A stretch of 64,000 bases of DNA from Advenella sp. FME57 (GTDB lineage Bacteria; Pseudomonadota; Gammaproteobacteria; Burkholderiales; Burkholderiaceae_B), in the NCBI RefSeq assembly GCF_014897675.1, contig NZ_JABUXU010000010.1, positions 62,001 to 126,000 on the forward strand. Reading direction: 5' to 3'. Position numbers and translations under genes: made by a program. How positions within the stretch are numbered: position 1 is the first letter of the stretch; every line of letters starts with the position of its first letter. The notes below the pieces were generated by a model. It was not told the origin of the DNA. It was given only the letters and a program-made list of their open reading frames with translations, and did not search any database. Below, piece by piece: positions 1 through 11,014 of the stretch.

Positions 1-2
1 TC

Positions 3-641
3 CTGGGCAAACATCGCAAGCTGATGCCCACCGGCAGCGAGCGAACCATCTGGGGTTTCGGGGACGGCTCTACGCTTCCCGTGTATGCGACAGATTTGGG
101 CAGGCTCGGTGCGGTGATTTGCTGGGAAAATTACATGCCTTTGCTACGCACTACCATGTACTCGAAAGGCATCGAACTGTACTGTGCACCAACGCTTGCC
201 AGCAGCGACATCTGGCCAGCTTCGATGCAGCACATCGCTATGGAGGGGCGTTGCTTTGTGTTTAGCGCCAACCAGTACGCCACCGCTTCTGACTATCCGT
301 CAGACTATGTGAGCGTAGCAAGTTCGGACCCCGCACAACCGCTGACCCGGGGTGGAAGCTGCATCGTCGATCCCTTCGGGAACTTTCTGGCAGGCCCCAA
401 TTTCGAGGGTGCAGCCGTAATGGTGGCTGAGATCGACCTGGACGATACCATTCGCGGCAAATACGACCTCGATGTCACTGGCCATTACGCGCGCCCCGAT
501 GTGTTCCAGCTGTTTGTCAACGAGCGCCCACAGGAAGTCGTCCAGTCGGACAGAGGGCCATTCGCAAAGTCTGATCCAAGACACCTGACGGAAAAGCATA
601 AATCACCAATCGGTTCCAAGACCTGGGGCCATCACAAATGA
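3..641 (+). CDS. Nitrilase, C-terminal part (cut by window edge)
   Basis: Carbon-nitrogen hydrolase of the nitrilase branch, which converts nitriles to carboxylic acids plus ammonia. The reading frame is open from base 3, so the gene starts outside the window and only about 210 C-terminal residues are visible. The catalytic cysteine lies in the ICWENYMP motif, followed by the conserved stretch ending in [11 protein letters not shown]. The Glu and Lys of the catalytic triad would be upstream. The C-terminus carries a variable tail after the core, as in true nitrilases. The stop overlaps the upstream in-frame ATG of the next reading frame, and an amino-acid ABC transporter, an aminotransferase and an aldolase follow on the same strand, suggesting use of an amino-nitrile or amino-acid-like substrate. 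The substrate cannot be read from the sequence. Confidence 0.85.
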   Translation: MGKHRKLMPTGSERTIWGFGDGSTLPVYATDLGRLGAVICWENYMPLLRTTMYSKGIELYCAPTLASSDIWPASMQHIAMEGRCFVFSANQYATASDYPSDYVSVASSDPAQPLTRGGSCIVDPFGNFLAGPNFEGAAVMVAEIDLDDTIRGKYDLDVTGHYARPDVFQLFVNERPQEVVQSDRGPFAKSDPRHLTEKHKSPIGSKTWGHHK

Positions 642-667
642 AATCGCCCCATTCAGAAGGAGGCCAC

Positions 668-1504
668 ATGTTCACCACATTCAAGACCATTTCCCGGCAG
701 GCGCTAGGTTGCTGCCTGCTCGTTGCGCTTTCAGGCGTTGCTACCACCGCACACGCCAATCGTCTGGAGGAGATCAAGAGTCGGGGTCGCTTGGTTTGCG
801 CCACGCTGTCGGGGACTGAGCCTCTGGCTTTTCAGGACCCGCGCACCCGTCAGTATGTCGGTTTTGACATTGACCTTTGCAATGCGTTGGCCAAGCGATT
901 GGGCGTCACTCTCGAACACAAGCCTATCGCCGTAGAAGCACGCATTCCCGAACTTAGCCTGGGACGCGTTGACGTGGTCGCTGCCGCCATGGGCTACACC
1001 AAGGAGAGGGCTACGCGAATTGCATACTCCGACATTCATTACCAGTTACCCATCAAAATCGTTGTTTCGAATTCGTCGGGTATCAAAACCTTTGCTGATC
1101 TGGCTGGAAAAAAAATCAGCGCCAACAAAGGCAGCACTCCTGAGACCTTCACACGAGAACGGATTCCTAGCGCTGAAGTGGTGACCTATCAGGACAGCTC
1201 CACTGCATTCCTGGCGCTGGCGCAAGGCAAAGTGCAGGGCCTTGCGATCGGCCAGGCGGCGGGCGCACGTTTTGTCGACCAAGGCGAAGGCAAGTTCAGA
1301 TTCCTGGACGAGTCCTTGTTCTTCGAGCCGACCGGTCTTGGCATTAAAAAAGGCGAGCCCGAGTTGCTCGACGCCGTGAACAAGGCACTGCACCTGATGG
1401 AAGACAGCGGTCAGCTCGATGTCATGTGGAACAAGTGGTACGGCCCAAGCACGAAGTTCAAGATTCCCCGCGAAAAGAAGCTGACTCCCTTGTCTGACCT
1501 TTGA
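668..1504 (+). CDS. Amino-acid ABC transporter substrate-binding protein
   Basis: Periplasmic binding protein of the polar amino-acid uptake family (SBP_bac_3), 278 residues. The ATG at 668 has a strong ribosome site (AAGGAGG at 658-664), so it is preferred over the in-frame ATG at 638, which overlaps the nitrilase end. A signal peptide covers about residues 1-30, ending in AHA. The mature protein begins with LEEIKSRGRLVCATLSG, typical of the family's first beta strand, and includes the GFDIDLCNALAKRLG ligand-domain motif. It is the first gene of a complete transporter: two permeases and an ATPase follow with tight spacing. The likely ligand is a polar or acidic amino acid, but specificity is inferred only from family. 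Confidence 0.9.
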   Translation: MFTTFKTISRQALGCCLLVALSGVATTAHANRLEEIKSRGRLVCATLSGTEPLAFQDPRTRQYVGFDIDLCNALAKRLGVTLEHKPIAVEARIPELSLGRVDVVAAAMGYTKERATRIAYSDIHYQLPIKIVVSNSSGIKTFADLAGKKISANKGSTPETFTRERIPSAEVVTYQDSSTAFLALAQGKVQGLAIGQAAGARFVDQGEGKFRFLDESLFFEPTGLGIKKGEPELLDAVNKALHLMEDSGQLDVMWNKWYGPSTKFKIPREKKLTPLSDL

Positions 1505-1535
1505 TCGATCCCTGTAACTCTTCATCGTTGGCACT

Positions 1536-2237
1536 ATGGAACTACTCAATTTCGGTGTGGTGCTTCAGGGCAAGTACCTAAGCTGGCTGCTGGCCGGTGC
1601 AACAATGACGCTGGTACTCTTTGCTGCATGCTGGCTCGCGGGCTTCGTACTATCGCTTTTTCTACTCGCCTTGCGACAGTCCGGCGTCAGTTTGCTGGCG
1701 GCGTTTACCAAGGCGTTTGTCGCCTACCACCGCAACGTGCCGCAACTGGTTCAGGTCTTTCTATGGTACTTCGGTGTGCCACAGCTCCTGCCAGAAGCAG
1801 GGCAGACCTGGATCAACACGCACGACAGCGAGTTCGTCCTGGTGTGGATCGCTCTCTCCTGGAATTGTGCCGCGTACATGTCGGAGGATCTGCGCAGCGG
1901 CCTGCGGTCACTGCCACACAGCCAGTTGGAAGCCGCGCGGGCGATCGGCATGACCTACCTGCAGTCCATGCGCATCGTACTCGTTCCACAGGCGCTGCGG
2001 GCAGCCTTGCCACCGCTGGTGAACCAATCGCTGAGCCTGTTCAAGTCGACCAGCCTGGCGATGACCGTAGGTCTTGCGGAAATCACCTACGCATCACGCC
2101 AGATAGAGAATGAGAGCTTTCGCACCTTTGAAGCCTTCGCCGTCGCTTCGGTCTTCTACTGGATCTGTTCATTCGTGCTGATCTTCGTCGGCCACTATTG
2201 GAGTGAACGCCTGAAGAACACAAGGAGAACTGCATGA
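1536..2237 (+). CDS. Amino-acid ABC transporter permease (first of two)
   Basis: Inner-membrane permease of the HisM/GltJ type, 233 residues. The N-terminal helix WLLAGATMTLVLFAACWLAG is followed by the signature RNVPQLVQVFLWYF and the EAA loop [24 protein letters not shown], which contacts the ATPase. The gene lies 31 bases after the binding protein, and its TGA overlaps the next start codon by four bases (ATGA), so the two permeases are translationally coupled and probably form a heterodimer. The ribosome site before the ATG is weak. Base composition matches the rest of the operon. Confidence 0.92.
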   Translation: MELLNFGVVLQGKYLSWLLAGATMTLVLFAACWLAGFVLSLFLLALRQSGVSLLAAFTKAFVAYHRNVPQLVQVFLWYFGVPQLLPEAGQTWINTHDSEFVLVWIALSWNCAAYMSEDLRSGLRSLPHSQLEAARAIGMTYLQSMRIVLVPQALRAALPPLVNQSLSLFKSTSLAMTVGLAEITYASRQIENESFRTFEAFAVASVFYWICSFVLIFVGHYWSERLKNTRRTA

Positions 2238-2935
2238 TCGATATTCTGGACAGGTATGGGCTGTTACTCTTGGTTGGTCAGTACCCTTACGGTCCCTTGG
2301 GCGGCCTCGCCCTCACTCTGTGCCTGGCCATTGCCGGACTTGTGATTTCGTTCCCCTTGGCCGTGTTGATCGGCATGGCACGCACGAGTCCATTTCGTGC
2401 GTTCCGTCTAGGCGCTGGCCTGATCGTCAATGCCGTGCGCGGACTGCCTGTGTTGTTGCTGATCTTCTGGGCCTACTTCATCGTGCCTCTGGTGATCGGT
2501 CGCTCTGTCTCCGGGGTCACCACTGTCATCTGCGCGCTGGTGTTGTATGAACTCGCCTTCATGGGCGAGGTGGTACGTGCGGGCATCGAAGCCATACCAA
2601 AGGGTCAGGTAGAAGCCGCACGCGCCATCGGGATGACCTACGTGCAAACGATGCGAAAGATCGTGCTGCCGCAGGCGCTCGTGAATATGACGCCGAGCAT
2701 CCTCAATCAATTCATCAATCTCATCAAAAACACGTCGCTGGGCTACATCATCAGCGTAAACGAACTGACCTACGCCGCATATCAGGTCAACGCGCAGCTA
2801 CTCACCCAACCTTTCAAGGTGTACCTGATTTTGGCTGCAACCTACTTCCTCATCTGCTGGTCGCTTAGTCTGGCGGTCGAGAAGCTGGAAAAAACAATCA
2901 ATGAGCGTCGCCGTGTGATGCCAAGGAGTGTCTAA
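2234..2935 (+). CDS. Amino-acid ABC transporter permease (second of two)
   Basis: Second HisM/GltK-type permease, 233 residues. It has the canonical [14 protein letters not shown] segment and an EAA loop ([24 protein letters not shown]) almost identical in its core to the first permease, consistent with an ancient duplication. Five membrane helices can be traced. The start overlaps the preceding stop, and the stop overlaps the ribosome site of the ATPase gene, so all transporter genes are tightly packed. It acts with the preceding permease as the channel of the importer. Confidence 0.92.
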   Translation: MIDILDRYGLLLLVGQYPYGPLGGLALTLCLAIAGLVISFPLAVLIGMARTSPFRAFRLGAGLIVNAVRGLPVLLLIFWAYFIVPLVIGRSVSGVTTVICALVLYELAFMGEVVRAGIEAIPKGQVEAARAIGMTYVQTMRKIVLPQALVNMTPSILNQFINLIKNTSLGYIISVNELTYAAYQVNAQLLTQPFKVYLILAATYFLICWSLSLAVEKLEKTINERRRVMPRSV

Positions 2936-2936
2936 A

Positions 2937-4887
<1,951 letters not shown>

Positions 4888-5037
4888 CCCTTCACTGGTA
4901 GCGTGAAGATATTAACGCATGAAAATACTATGGCGTGACGCAGGCCTTTGTTGAGGCGGCGATAAGTCACTGATTTACTATTAAAAGGAATGAACAATGG
5001 CATTACTATCAATGCAGTGGAAGGGAGTGAAGACCCA

Positions 5038-5721
5038 ATGACGTCCACCAACATAAATCGCAATTTCGAACGTGTGTCTGCCGAGCATGTCGCGCAAGCC
5101 AGCCGGTATCAAGCGGCGATTTTCGCCGACGTGAATGGTCGCCGCGGTGCGATGCATGGGCGCATTGTGGCTGTCGAGCCCGGCATGAAGCTCGCTGGGC
5201 CTGCCTTCACTGTCGATGTGCGTCCGGGCGATAACCTTATGATTCATGCGGCGATCGCGCTAGCCAGGCCGGGCGATGTGCTCGTCATAGATGGCAAGAG
5301 CGACATGACCGCAGCGCTGATGGGTGCTTTGATGATGAACGCTTGCAAAGTTCGTCACCTCGCTGGCGTCGTCGTTGACGGTGCAGTACGAGACCGTGAG
5401 GAGCTCGAGTCTCTGGGTTTTCCCGTGTTTTCTGTGGGAACCAATCCTAACGGCCCGACGAAAAACGTAGCGGGTCGTATCGGTATGCCGTTGAGCTGTG
5501 GCGGAGTCACAGTGTACCCTGGAGATCTCGTCGTGGCGGACGTAGACGGTGTGGTCGTCCTTGAGCGCAAGGATGTCCCTGCGCTTTTGCCATTGGCAGC
5601 AAAAAAGGAGGCAGACGAAGCCACTCGCATGAATCAGATCCAGCGCGGCAATACCTCTGCGTCGTGGCTTGAAGATGCTTTGCGTAAAGCTGGAGCACTC
5701 TCGGACAGCGAGCACCTCTAG
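5038..5721 (+). CDS. RraA-family aldolase/decarboxylase (HMG/CHA aldolase-like)
   Basis: Member of the RraA / 4-hydroxy-4-methyl-2-oxoglutarate aldolase fold, 227 residues from the ATG at 5038. An in-frame ATG at 4990 exists, but its ribosome site touches the start. The active-site region has VDGAVRD (the Arg-Asp pair that binds substrate and divalent metal), the MIHAAIALARPGDVLVIDG segment and PNGPTKN. These enzymes cleave pyruvate from 2-oxo-4-hydroxy acids. Its position after an aminotransferase suggests it cleaves a hydroxy-oxo acid made by transamination. It is paralogous to the aldolase at 29965, with the same GAxRD and GPTKN motifs. The exact substrate is unknown. Confidence 0.82.
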   Translation: MTSTNINRNFERVSAEHVAQASRYQAAIFADVNGRRGAMHGRIVAVEPGMKLAGPAFTVDVRPGDNLMIHAAIALARPGDVLVIDGKSDMTAALMGALMMNACKVRHLAGVVVDGAVRDREELESLGFPVFSVGTNPNGPTKNVAGRIGMPLSCGGVTVYPGDLVVADVDGVVVLERKDVPALLPLAAKKEADEATRMNQIQRGNTSASWLEDALRKAGALSDSEHL

Positions 5722-5771
5722 CGGGTGTATCGTGATCATTAAGCGTCGTTTCACCATGAAGTGAGAAATTA

Positions 5772-6104
5772 ATGACCCAAGAAGCCATCGTTATTGCCGA
5801 AGAAAAAATCCATCCGGATGCGGTCGCTTTGTTAAAGGACTAATGTCCTTGTTACACCGGCGCACGCTTCAATCAAGACGAATTAGTTGCACGCGTCGAG
5901 CGCGAACAGCCGGTGGCCATCTTATCTCGTTACGGAAAAATCAATGAACGCGTACTAGCAGCCTCTCGCAAACTGAAGGTCATTGGTCGACATGGCGTAG
6001 GGATGGACGCCATCGACCAGGCCTCTGCCAAACAACTTGGAATCAAAGCGATTGCGGCCGTGGGATCGAACAGCCATGCCGTTGCAGAACGGGCGCTGCG
6101 TCAT
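5772..6104 (+). pseudogene. Broken D-2-hydroxyacid dehydrogenase (3-phosphoglycerate dehydrogenase-like)
   Basis: The frame opens with ATG at 5772 (MTQEAIVIAEEKIHPDA), meets an in-frame TAA at 5841-5843 after 23 codons, then resumes in the same frame. The later part reads as the N-terminal domain of a D-isomer 2-hydroxyacid dehydrogenase: ILSRYGKINERVLAAS, KLKVIGRHGVGMDAID, NSHAVAERAL. Homology stops near 6104, exactly where the oppositely oriented aldehyde dehydrogenase ends, so the NAD-binding domain and C-terminus are missing. The gene is dead through both a nonsense codon and a 3' truncation. It was probably the last gene of the nitrilase-transporter-aldolase unit. Confidence 0.8.
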
Positions 6105-7567
6105 TACAGACTTGTAGGAAGCGCGCCTGCTCTGATCGGTCGGCGAATCACTAGGTTGCGGATTTCGGTCATGTCTTCCATCGCGAAACGCACGCCTTCG
6201 CGGCCTAGGCCCGAATCCTTGACCCCGCCATAGGGCATGTTGTCGACGCGGTAGCTGGGCACGTCGTTGATCACCACCCCGCCGACATCGAGATGATCCC
6301 AGGCGTCGAACATCTTGAACAGATCGCGGGTGAAGACTCCCGCCTGTAACCCGAATTTGGAGGCGTTGACCTCGGCGAGTGCGGCATTGAAATCAGTGAA
6401 GCTCGACAGCAAAGCGACCGGGCCGAACGCTTCTTCAGTGACAATCCTGGTGTTGGCAGGCACGGCTTCGAGCAGGGTGGCATCGAGCATCGCGCCGTCG
6501 CGGTTGCCGCCGCAGAGCAGCCTACCGCCAGCGACAACCGCCTCGTTGACCCAGGTTTCGAGCCGCATTGCTTCCTTGAAATGGATCATTGGGCCGATGA
6601 ACGTGTCGCGCTGCTTGGGGTCGCCCGCTACCAGGGTCTTTGTCCTGGCGATCAGCATGTCGCGGAAACGGTCGTAGACATCGGCATGGATAATGATGCG
6701 CTGCACTCCGATACAGCTCTGCCCCGACTGGTAGAAGGCGCCGAAAATGACGCGTTCGAGCGCATCGTCGAGATCGGCATCAGCATCGACAATCACCGCG
6801 GCATTGCCGCCTAGCTCGAGCACCACCTTCTTTTTGCCGCAGCGGGCCTTGAGGTCCCAGCCGACATCGGGCGACCCGGTGAACGAGAGCAGCTTGAGTC
6901 GGTCGTCGGTGGTGAACAAGTCGGCCCCGTCGCGACTGGCGGGTAGGATGGAGAATGCGCCCTTAGGTAGGTCGGTCTCGGCAAGCACTTCACCGATGAT
7001 GATCGCGCCCAAGGGGGTGCGGCTCGCCGGTTTCATCACGAACGGACAGCCTACCGCAAGCGCCGGGGCGATCTCGTGCGCGGCTAGGTTGAGCGGAAAG
7101 TTGAAGGGCGAGATGAATGAGCACGGTCCGATGGGCACGCGCTTCCAGATGCCCTGATAGCCCTTGGCGCGCGCCGAAATGTCGAGCGACTGGACCTCTC
7201 CGGTCATCCGCACCGACTCCTCGGCGGCGATGCGGAAGGTGTCTATCAGCCGGCCGACCTCACCCTCGCTATCCTTGATCGGCTTGCCCGCCTCTACGCA
7301 CAGCGCGTACGCGAGCTCGTCGAACCGCTCGGTGAAACGGGTGACGCAATGGGAGAGTACCGCCTGGCGCTCGTAGCTAGCCATCCGAGCCATCGGTTCT
7401 GCCGCCTCGACCGCACCCCCGATCGCCGCATCGATCGTCGCGGCATCGGCCTGCGCGACGCGGAACGCGACCTCGCCGGTGAACTTGTCGGTCACTGCGA
7501 GATCGGCGTTCGGCTGTTGCGCCACGTTGTTTAGATAGAGCGGATAGACGGACTTGAGCATGGTCAT
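6104..7567 (-). CDS. NAD(P)-dependent aldehyde dehydrogenase
   Basis: ALDH-superfamily enzyme, 487 residues, complete. The catalytic cysteine is in QSGQSCIGVQR, the general-base glutamate in LELGGNAAV, and the cofactor motif is FTGSPDVGW. The C-terminal YGGVKDSGLGREGV is canonical. It resembles the group annotated as lactaldehyde/glyceraldehyde-3-phosphate or succinate-semialdehyde dehydrogenases, and the substrate is not certain. Its start overlaps the stop of the upstream acetolactate synthase gene (ATGA), so the two are co-translated. Codon use is GC-richer than in neighbours and the pair is bordered by broken genes on both sides, suggesting transfer. The last residues (about PIRAGALPTSL) may be read-through past the original junction. 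Confidence 0.9.
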   Translation of the reverse strand: MTMLKSVYPLYLNNVAQQPNADLAVTDKFTGEVAFRVAQADAATIDAAIGGAVEAAEPMARMASYERQAVLSHCVTRFTERFDELAYALCVEAGKPIKDSEGEVGRLIDTFRIAAEESVRMTGEVQSLDISARAKGYQGIWKRVPIGPCSFISPFNFPLNLAAHEIAPALAVGCPFVMKPASRTPLGAIIIGEVLAETDLPKGAFSILPASRDGADLFTTDDRLKLLSFTGSPDVGWDLKARCGKKKVVLELGGNAAVIVDADADLDDALERVIFGAFYQSGQSCIGVQRIIIHADVYDRFRDMLIARTKTLVAGDPKQRDTFIGPMIHFKEAMRLETWVNEAVVAGGRLLCGGNRDGAMLDATLLEAVPANTRIVTEEAFGPVALLSSFTDFNAALAEVNASKFGLQAGVFTRDLFKMFDAWDHLDVGGVVINDVPSYRVDNMPYGGVKDSGLGREGVRFAMEDMTEIRNLVIRRPIRAGALPTSL

Positions 7568-9270
7568 TCGACACTCCCGGAGCGCATCCCGCTTTCCGGC
7601 GAAACCGGGGAAAGGGGCAGCGATTGCAATTCTTTCGACAGCGTATTTATGTCGGTGTGGAGGATTTGGTCATTCTCCGAATAGTCAACAGGGCAGTCGA
7701 TCAGATGGACGCCCGCCGTGTCGCGGGTATGCGCGAGCAGCTGCTTGAGATGCTCGGCGCTTTGGGCGCGATGGCCGAACGCGCCATAGCTTTCCGCGTA
7801 CTTGACGAAATCTGGGTTGCCATAGGTCAGACCCCAGTCCTTGAAGCCCATGTGCGCCTGCTTCCAGCGGATCATTCCATAGCTGTTGTCATTAAGGATC
7901 AGCACGGTGAGGTTGAGCTTTAAGCGAACGGCGGTTTCCATTTCCTGGCTGTTCATCATGAAGCCGCCATCGCCGCAGATCGCCATCACCTTGCGATTGG
8001 GATAGACCATCGCCGAGGCCATTGCCGAGGGCAGGCCTGCGCCCATCGTGGCGAGCGCATTATCGAGCAGCACGGTATTGGGGCGGTAAGCCGGATAGTC
8101 GCGCGCGAACCAGATTTTGTACACTCCGTTGTCGAGACATATGATGCCGTCTTCGGGCATCGCCGCGCGGACCTGTTCGACCAGAAAGGACGGGAAGATG
8201 GGAAAGCGTGCATCGCCCGAGAGCGACGCGGTGTGCGCGACCTGACCCTTGCGTGCCGCCAGCATCGCGTCGAACGTCCAGCCCCCATTGGGAACGATGT
8301 CTTGCTTGATCTGCCAGACCGCGTTGGCGATGTCGCCGATAACCTCGATCTGCGGGAAGTAGACCGAATCGACCTCGGCGGTTTTTGACGAGATGTGGAT
8401 CACCTGCGTGCCGCCGGCCCGCATGAAGAACGGCGGCTTCTCGATCACGTCATGACCGATATTGACGATAAGGTCGGCGGCCTCGACCGCGCGGTGAACA
8501 AAGTCGCCCGTCGACAGGGCCGCGCAGCCGACAAACTTGGGGTGACGTTCGTCGATCACACCCTTGCCGAGCTGAGTGGTAAGGAACGGGATGCCGGTTT
8601 TTTCGATGAACTGGAGCAGCATCCGGCTGGTCATGGTGCGGTTGGCGCCTGCGCCGATCACCAAAATTGGAGACCTGGCCTTTTCGAGCGCATGTGCCGC
8701 AGCGCGTACCGACTTCACATCGGCATTGGGCCGCCGCGTGTGGCTGCGCTTGAGCGGCACCAATTCGGTTTTTTCGTCGGCGACGTCCTCGGGAAACTCG
8801 ATATGCGTTGCGCCGGGCTTCTCCTCTTCGGCAAGCCGGAAGGCCTCGCGCACACGGCTGGGGATGTTGTCGGCGCTGGCGAGCTGGTGGGTGAACTTGG
8901 TCAGCGGCTTCATCATGTCGACCACATCGAGGATTTGGAAGCGACCTTGCTTCGACTTCTTGATCGGTTTTTGCCCGGTGACCATCAGGATCGGCATGCC
9001 ACCAAGCTGCGCATAGGCGGCGGCGGTAACCAAATTGGTTGCGCCCGGTCCCAGCGTCGCCATGCACACGCCGGTCTTGCCGGTATGCCGGCCATAGGTC
9101 GCGGCCATGAAGCCTGCCCCCTGCTCGTGCCGGGTAAGGATCAGCTGGATCTTGGTCGAGCGGCTGAGGCTGTCGAGCATATCGAGATTCTCCTCGCCGG
9201 GAACCCCAAAAATATATTCCACCTCCTCTTCCTCCAGGCACTGGATGAAAAGATCGGATGCTTTGGTCAT
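7564..9270 (-). CDS. Acetolactate synthase-like thiamine-diphosphate enzyme
   Basis: ThDP-dependent enzyme of the acetolactate synthase large-subunit group, 568 residues. The N-terminal domain has VEYIFGVPGEENLDML (catalytic glutamate region RHEQGAGFMA) and GPGATNLVTA. The C-terminal domain has the ThDP motif GDGGFMMNSQEMETAV to NDNSYGMI. No regulatory small-subunit gene is adjacent, which favours a catabolic, single-subunit enzyme; this is inference. It is coupled to the downstream aldehyde dehydrogenase, so it may make or consume a 2-hydroxy-oxo acid or a carboligation product with an aldehyde. The gene begins next to a region of gene fragments, and the pair looks like a transferred cassette. 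Confidence 0.88.
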   Translation of the reverse strand: MTKASDLFIQCLEEEEVEYIFGVPGEENLDMLDSLSRSTKIQLILTRHEQGAGFMAATYGRHTGKTGVCMATLGPGATNLVTAAAYAQLGGMPILMVTGQKPIKKSKQGRFQILDVVDMMKPLTKFTHQLASADNIPSRVREAFRLAEEEKPGATHIEFPEDVADEKTELVPLKRSHTRRPNADVKSVRAAAHALEKARSPILVIGAGANRTMTSRMLLQFIEKTGIPFLTTQLGKGVIDERHPKFVGCAALSTGDFVHRAVEAADLIVNIGHDVIEKPPFFMRAGGTQVIHISSKTAEVDSVYFPQIEVIGDIANAVWQIKQDIVPNGGWTFDAMLAARKGQVAHTASLSGDARFPIFPSFLVEQVRAAMPEDGIICLDNGVYKIWFARDYPAYRPNTVLLDNALATMGAGLPSAMASAMVYPNRKVMAICGDGGFMMNSQEMETAVRLKLNLTVLILNDNSYGMIRWKQAHMGFKDWGLTYGNPDFVKYAESYGAFGHRAQSAEHLKQLLAHTRDTAGVHLIDCPVDYSENDQILHTDINTLSKELQSLPLSPVSPESGMRSGSVE

Positions 9271-9538
9271 GATGAGATTCCTCTAGAGTAGGCTGTGTCG
9301 ATAGTGAGGATAACATGGTTCTTTCAGATGGCTTGGAGTACAAACGTGTTGACGATCGGGTGCGCCAGTTCAATGTCTTGGGGCATTCATCGCGGCAATT
9401 GTCTTTATTACAGCAAAGGGCCATCACGCCTTCGGGCTGGTGTCTCAGGCGCATAATGTGCCTATTCCGCTCGGGTGGATCTCGGCTTGAGGAGGAGGGC
9501 GGGCTCAGGCATCTGGGTGTCGCCGCGGCCTTGCCCGC

Positions 9539-9661
9539 AGTGTGAATGACCAACGCCCCAGCGACGCGCAGGGCGCGGTTGATATCGCGCGTCCAGACGC
9601 TGGCTGACAATCCGTAGTCGCTGTCGTTGCCGAAATGCTGGACGGTGAGAACAGGGCCGAC
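9539..9661 (-). pseudogene. Aldehyde dehydrogenase C-terminal fragment
   Basis: About 40 codons on the - strand read as the region just before the C-terminus of an aldehyde dehydrogenase: GPVLTVQHF followed directly by NDSDYGLSASVWTRD and INRALRVAGAL. In intact enzymes roughly ten residues separate the two blocks, so there is an internal deletion, and both ends of the gene are missing. It differs from the complete ALDH at 6104, so it is the relic of another gene, not a duplicate of that one. Confidence 0.65.
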
Positions 9662-9759
9662 ACTTGAGTCCTGGCCAGTGTGTTGCTCCCTCCAGGCTGT
9701 TCCCTGACCCAAGTCCCTTTGTCCTTTGGCGGCGCCTGGATGAGCGCTGTGAGCTCAGA

Positions 9760-10011
9760 ATGAGGAGAGCGAAGAAAGCAGCCATCTACGATCTACCAGG
9801 CGTTCCCGATTTCCTGCGTTACAAAGAGGTTCCCGATCCGGTATGCCCGCCGGATGGCGTCATCATCTGCACTGAAGCGGTCGCCATTGAAGGCGGCGAT
9901 CTGATCAACTGCGCAACTTCGCCACCGCCGCATCCAGACTACATCGTCGGATTCGCTGGTACCGGCGAGGTCGTAGCCATAATGGCCAGAGCAACCCTGA
10001 ACGGTCTTTGA
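9760..10011 (+). pseudogene. Truncated quinone-oxidoreductase-like (MDR) N-terminus
   Basis: The frame from the ATG at 9760 gives 83 residues that read as the first part of a zinc-binding-dehydrogenase/quinone oxidoreductase: KKAAIYDLPGVPDFLRY, EVPDPVCPPDGVIICTEAV, EGGDLINCATSPPPHPDYI, GFAGTGEVVAI. The family is about 320-340 residues, so the NADPH-binding domain is lost. After VVAI the sequence departs from the family and meets a TGA. A second, intact MDR gene is at 18708. This fragment is taken as a remnant left by rearrangement at the edge of the acetolactate synthase cassette. Confidence 0.65.
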
Positions 10012-10108
10012 GATTACCTTCTACTCGTCTTCTTTACTCGGAGATATATAATTAAGCATCAGAATGCCAGTATTTTTATATCAGGCCGAGTTTTAAGTGA
10101 TAAATGAG

Positions 10109-10921
10109 ATGTCCAAACCGACACGTCACGATTGGGTCCAACACGCTACTCAGCCAGGAAAAATAGAGCGTATCGAAGCCTATTTTCGTGGCCACGGTTA
10201 TGCACCCCATCGACACGATACTTATGCCATTGGGATCACCCTGGATGGTGTGCAGCGTTTCCATTACCGTTATGCCCAGCGTCATAGCGTTCCGGGTACG
10301 ATTCTGGTATTGCACCCTGATGAGCTTCATGACGGAGAGGCTGGCACAGAAGCGGGTTTTCATTATCGAATGGTGTACATCGAACCGTCCTTGATCCAGC
10401 AGATCCTTGGCGGAAAGCCACTGCCATTTATTGAAGGGGGGCTATCAAGGGACGGTCGGCTTCGGGCGGCAATGGAACCATTACTACAGGGCGTGGGCGT
10501 GGATACCGACCCTATGCAAGAGGATAACGCACTGAGCGATCTTGCACATGCGCTGGTCGCCGTCGCCGGCACGCGTACCATCCGGCGTCAACCGGACTTC
10601 ATTGCGGTGGAGCGTGCTCGGGCCTATATCAACGACTCACTCGAACAGGGCATGACATTGGACACGCTGGCACAAGCCAGTGGCTTGGATCGTTGGCAGT
10701 TATGCCGGGATTTCCGGTCGCTCTATGGCACCAGTCCCTATCGTTACCTAAGCATGCGTCGCCTGGCTTTTGCCCGGCGGCTGATGATGTCGGGCAAGAC
10801 TGTCGCCGAATCAGCGTTAACGGCAGGCTTTTTCGACCAGAGCCATATGTCGCGCCAGTTCATGTCTGCGTATGGCATCCCCCCGGCGAGATGGCTGAAG
10901 CTGGTCAGCCAGCTGCGATAG
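10109..10921 (+). CDS. AraC-family transcriptional regulator
   Basis: Regulator of 270 residues with an N-terminal AraC-binding cupin-like domain (HGYAPHRHDTYAIGITLDG; HPDELHDGEAGTEAGFHYRM) and a C-terminal double helix-turn-helix (about residues 165-265: LDTLAQASGLDRWQLCRDF, GTSPYRYLSMRRLAFARRLM, AALTAGF-type second helix as ESALTAGFFDQSHMSRQF). The ATG at 10109 is preferred to the GTG at 10097, though neither has a good ribosome site. It lies 93 bases before the small cupin gene on the same strand, which may be its target or partner. The effector is unknown. Confidence 0.9.
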   Translation: MSKPTRHDWVQHATQPGKIERIEAYFRGHGYAPHRHDTYAIGITLDGVQRFHYRYAQRHSVPGTILVLHPDELHDGEAGTEAGFHYRMVYIEPSLIQQILGGKPLPFIEGGLSRDGRLRAAMEPLLQGVGVDTDPMQEDNALSDLAHALVAVAGTRTIRRQPDFIAVERARAYINDSLEQGMTLDTLAQASGLDRWQLCRDFRSLYGTSPYRYLSMRRLAFARRLMMSGKTVAESALTAGFFDQSHMSRQFMSAYGIPPARWLKLVSQLR

Positions 10922-11014
10922 GGCAGCGGCGACGATGAGTTGCACGATCGTGCAAGACGAGCAGCGCATCATTCTTTATTATGCAAATCTCTTTGTTTTC
11001 AACGAGATATCAGC

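Noticed and set aside
8395-9291. A 298-codon open frame opposite acetolactate synthase
   Set aside because: The opposite strand has complete ThDP-enzyme motifs; GC-rich codon use explains the open antisense frame.
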